Shown here: piece by piece, positions 5,515 through 6,555 of the stretch
Numbering within the stretch: position 1 is the first letter of the stretch
Layout: every line of letters starts with the position of its first letter
Source of the DNA: Patescibacteria group bacterium
GTDB lineage: Bacteria; Patescibacteriota; Minisyncoccia; Phycocordibacterales; EsbW-18
DNA length: 6,555 nt
NCBI GenBank assembly: GCA_030917725.1
Contig: JAUPUE010000005.1
Span: forward strand, 1 to 6,555
Direction of reading: 5' to 3'
Position numbers and translations under genes: made by a program
The notes under the pieces: model-generated
Database searches by the model: none
What the model saw: the letters and a program-made list of their open reading frames with translations, nothing else
What the model was told of the DNA's origin: nothing

Positions 5515-5648
5515 AAATCCGAAACTCGAAGCACGAAAACCGAAACAAATCAGAAATCCTAAATTCAAATGTTCGAAACGGATTCAGTTTAGGATTTTGA
5601 ATTTAGTGCTTTGAATTTGTTTCGGATTTCGAGTTTAGGATTTCGTGC
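5515..5648 (-). repeat. Multi-register imperfect palindrome between groES and groEL
   Basis: Almost the whole 144-nt gap is made of variants of words such as AAATCCGAAAC, TAAATTCAAA and GCACGAAA. Perfect inverted pairs include 5515-5525 with 5619-5629 (11 bp), 5540-5550 with 5615-5625 (11 bp), 5560-5569 with 5596-5605 (10 bp), 5554-5563 with 5588-5597 and also with 5634-5643 (10 bp each), 5522-5530 with 5628-5636 (9 bp), and 5531-5538 with 5641-5648 (8 bp). Several of these exclude each other, so the transcript could switch between alternative hairpins. It may modulate read-through or stability between groES and groEL. Confidence 0.88.
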
Positions 5649-6083
5649 TTATTTAATAATGGCCAGTATGTTTTCTTCCTTCACAACAAAATATTCAACA
5701 CCATCTACTTTCATCTCGTCATAGCCATATTTGGAGAACATGACTTTGTCACCGATCTTTACGCTCATCGGTACAAGGATGCCGTCGTCATATGCGCCGG
5801 GTCCAACAGCAACGACGGTGCCTTCTTGTGGGCGTTCTTTGTCAGCTGTCTCAGGGATGTAAATACCCGACGGACGGAGCGAAGCTTCTTCGGCAATCGG
5901 ACGAACAACAACGCGGTCAGCGAGTGGAGTGACTTTGAATGCGTTCTTGGCAATCTGAGGGACGCTTTTTGCGGCTGACTTTTTGCCTGTCCGACGAAGC
6001 CTTAGCGAAGTCGGAGTTTTCTTTTGGGCCTTTTTTGGAGCGACCTTCTTTGCCTTCTTGGGAGCTGATTTTTTCTTTTTCAT
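5649..6083 (-). CDS. groES: Co-chaperonin GroES with basic N-terminal extension
   Basis: This 144-residue protein is the heptameric lid of GroEL. The GroES domain starts near residue 49 (FKVTPLADRVVVRPI). It contains the mobile loop with the hydrophobic GroEL-binding stretch SGIYIPETA (72-80), then QEGTVVAVGPG (86-96) and the C-terminal EENILAIIK. The family is normally about 95 residues. Here 48 extra residues precede it, rich in Lys, Ala and Pro (MKKKKSAPKKAKKVAPKK...), a disordered histone-tail-like segment whose role is unknown. Residues 24-31 (PTSLRLRR) are encoded exactly by a 24-nt repeat. The ATG at 6083 is preferred: an upstream in-frame GTG at 6119 would add 12 residues and would precede the predicted transcription start. 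No Shine-Dalgarno sequence is seen. Confidence 0.95.
   Translation of the reverse strand: MKKKKSAPKKAKKVAPKKAQKKTPTSLRLRRTGKKSAAKSVPQIAKNAFKVTPLADRVVVRPIAEEASLRPSGIYIPETADKERPQEGTVVAVGPGAYDDGILVPMSVKIGDKVMFSKYGYDEMKVDGVEYFVVKEENILAIIK
5991..6014 (-). repeat. 24-nt palindromic repeat, copy 2, in frame inside groES
   Basis: Ends CCGAC and GTCGG form a perfect 5-bp inverted pair around the core GAAGCCTTAGCGAA. The element is 21/24 identical to the copy at 3855-3878. Its 24 nt equal eight codons (groES residues 24-31), so it is carried without disturbing the reading frame, inside a low-complexity extension where extra residues should be tolerated. Confidence 0.75.
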
Positions 6084-6121
6084 AGCAAAAAGTAGTTGAT
6101 AAGAACGGCTAAAGCTCACCT

Positions 6122-6149
6122 ATTGTATTCGCCGCGCCCGTAGACGCAA
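6122..6149 (-). promoter_or_regulatory. Weak candidate promoter for groES-groEL
   Basis: On the minus strand TTGCGT (6144-6149) and TACAAT (6122-6127) are 16 bp apart. Transcription would start near 6115 and give about 32 nt before the groES ATG. A 6-bp hairpin (6149-6154 with 6163-6168) lies just upstream without a T run. No CIRCE element (TTAGCACTC-N9-GAGTGCTAA) or other known heat-shock operator is visible. Confidence 0.3.
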
Positions 6150-6172
6150 TTGACAGAACGCCGTCAATATTC

Positions 6173-6555
6173 TTAGCTGCGCTTCATATGAATAAGGGCT
6201 CCATGGAGCGTTCCTCCCACTTTTTTGTTTGGATTGAAGATATTCTTGGGATCGAAGATTAATTTTGTCTCTTCGAAGAGCTTGTACATGTCGTCACCAA
6301 ATTGCTGACGAACAAAGGGCGTGCGGATCATGCCATCATTGTGTTCGCCACTAATCGAACCGCCGTAGTCGATGACGAGATTGTAGACGCGATGCATGAT
6401 TTCGGGAATCACTTTGCGTGACGCTTTGTTCGAAAGATCCATGAGCGGGATGATGTGGAAATTGCCGTTGCCGATGTGTCCCGCGATGTTGTGAATGATG
6501 TGCTCTTTATATTCATCGAGGATGACATTGAGCTTGGGCAAGACATCCGAGAGCG
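6173..6555 (-). CDS. FAD-linked oxidase, C-terminal part (GlcD / D-lactate dehydrogenase type), partial
   Basis: The frame is open to the window edge, so the N-terminal FAD-binding domain lies outside; about 127 residues are seen. These oxidases transfer electrons from 2-hydroxy acids such as glycolate or D-lactate to FAD and then to an acceptor. The C-terminal domain signatures are present: GHIGNGNFH (about 94-102 residues from the end), where most relatives have GHxGDGNxH, then GGSISGEHNDG and FDPKNIFNPNK. The protein ends soon after this motif, so no C-terminal iron-sulfur domain of the GlcF type is fused here. The substrate cannot be told from this part. It lies 89 nt upstream of the groES ATG, and no convincing terminator separates them. 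Confidence 0.88.
   Translation of the reverse strand, partial: LSDVLPKLNVILDEYKEHIIHNIAGHIGNGNFHIIPLMDLSNKASRKVIPEIMHRVYNLVIDYGGSISGEHNDGMIRTPFVRQQFGDDMYKLFEETKLIFDPKNIFNPNKKVGGTLHGALIHMKRS

Noticed and set aside
5505..5534. In-frame extension of groEL by 10 codons (MLRVSDLINT)
   Set aside because: It is translated from the palindromic spacer. GroEL homologues begin at the MSKQILFD start.
6084..6172. Search for a CIRCE or other heat-shock operator before groES
   Set aside because: No TTAGCACTC / GAGTGCTAA pair is present. The only inverted repeat is a 6-bp hairpin at 6149-6168 with no T run, too weak to call an operator or terminator.

Overview
All credible genes in this window lie on the minus strand, so they are described from high to low coordinates. 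The gene content is housekeeping and envelope maintenance: the end of a FAD-linked oxidase, groES, groEL, two small membrane-protein ORFs, lemA, a 59-residue membrane protein, htpX, a GGDEF diguanylate cyclase and a small integral membrane protein. Compact genes with short gaps, mostly no Shine-Dalgarno (SD) sequence, many imperfect palindromes between genes and a lemA-htpX pair suggest a member of the Candidate Phyla Radiation / Patescibacteria (Parcubacteria-like). This is an inference from style, not a phylogenetic result. The standard stop codons TAA, TAG and TGA are all used as stops, so the window shows no sign of UGA recoding.

Layout. (1) 6555-6173: C-terminal part of a GlcD/D-lactate-dehydrogenase type FAD oxidase, cut by the window edge. 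(2) 6083-3879: the chaperonin operon groES-groEL. GroES carries a 48-residue Lys/Ala-rich N-terminal extension. The 144-nt gap between the genes is almost wholly a multi-register palindrome. A 24-nt repeat occurs twice: in frame inside the groES extension and directly after the groEL stop. (3) 3824-3280: a small cassette bounded by two intrinsic terminators. It holds a 51-residue and an up-to-135-residue membrane-protein ORF with strong SD sequences, unlike every neighbour. (4) 3279-237: a second operon. It starts at a perfect extended -10 promoter, has a palindromic leader, then lemA, a 59-aa membrane protein, htpX, a GGDEF protein and a four-helix membrane protein joined to it by an ATGA overlap. 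(5) 157-18: two tandem terminators close this operon.

How the genes may work together. GroES/GroEL fold cytosolic proteins. HtpX is a membrane zinc protease, and LemA is a single-pass membrane protein often encoded beside it. Together with the small membrane proteins they look like an envelope quality-control set, to which a c-di-GMP synthase has been added in the same transcript.

No known mobile element, CRISPR array, tRNA or rRNA was seen. The most interesting material is non-coding: word-iterated palindromes filling three gene gaps, the repeat that has entered the GroES reading frame, and a terminator plus promoter embedded in an open reading frame.
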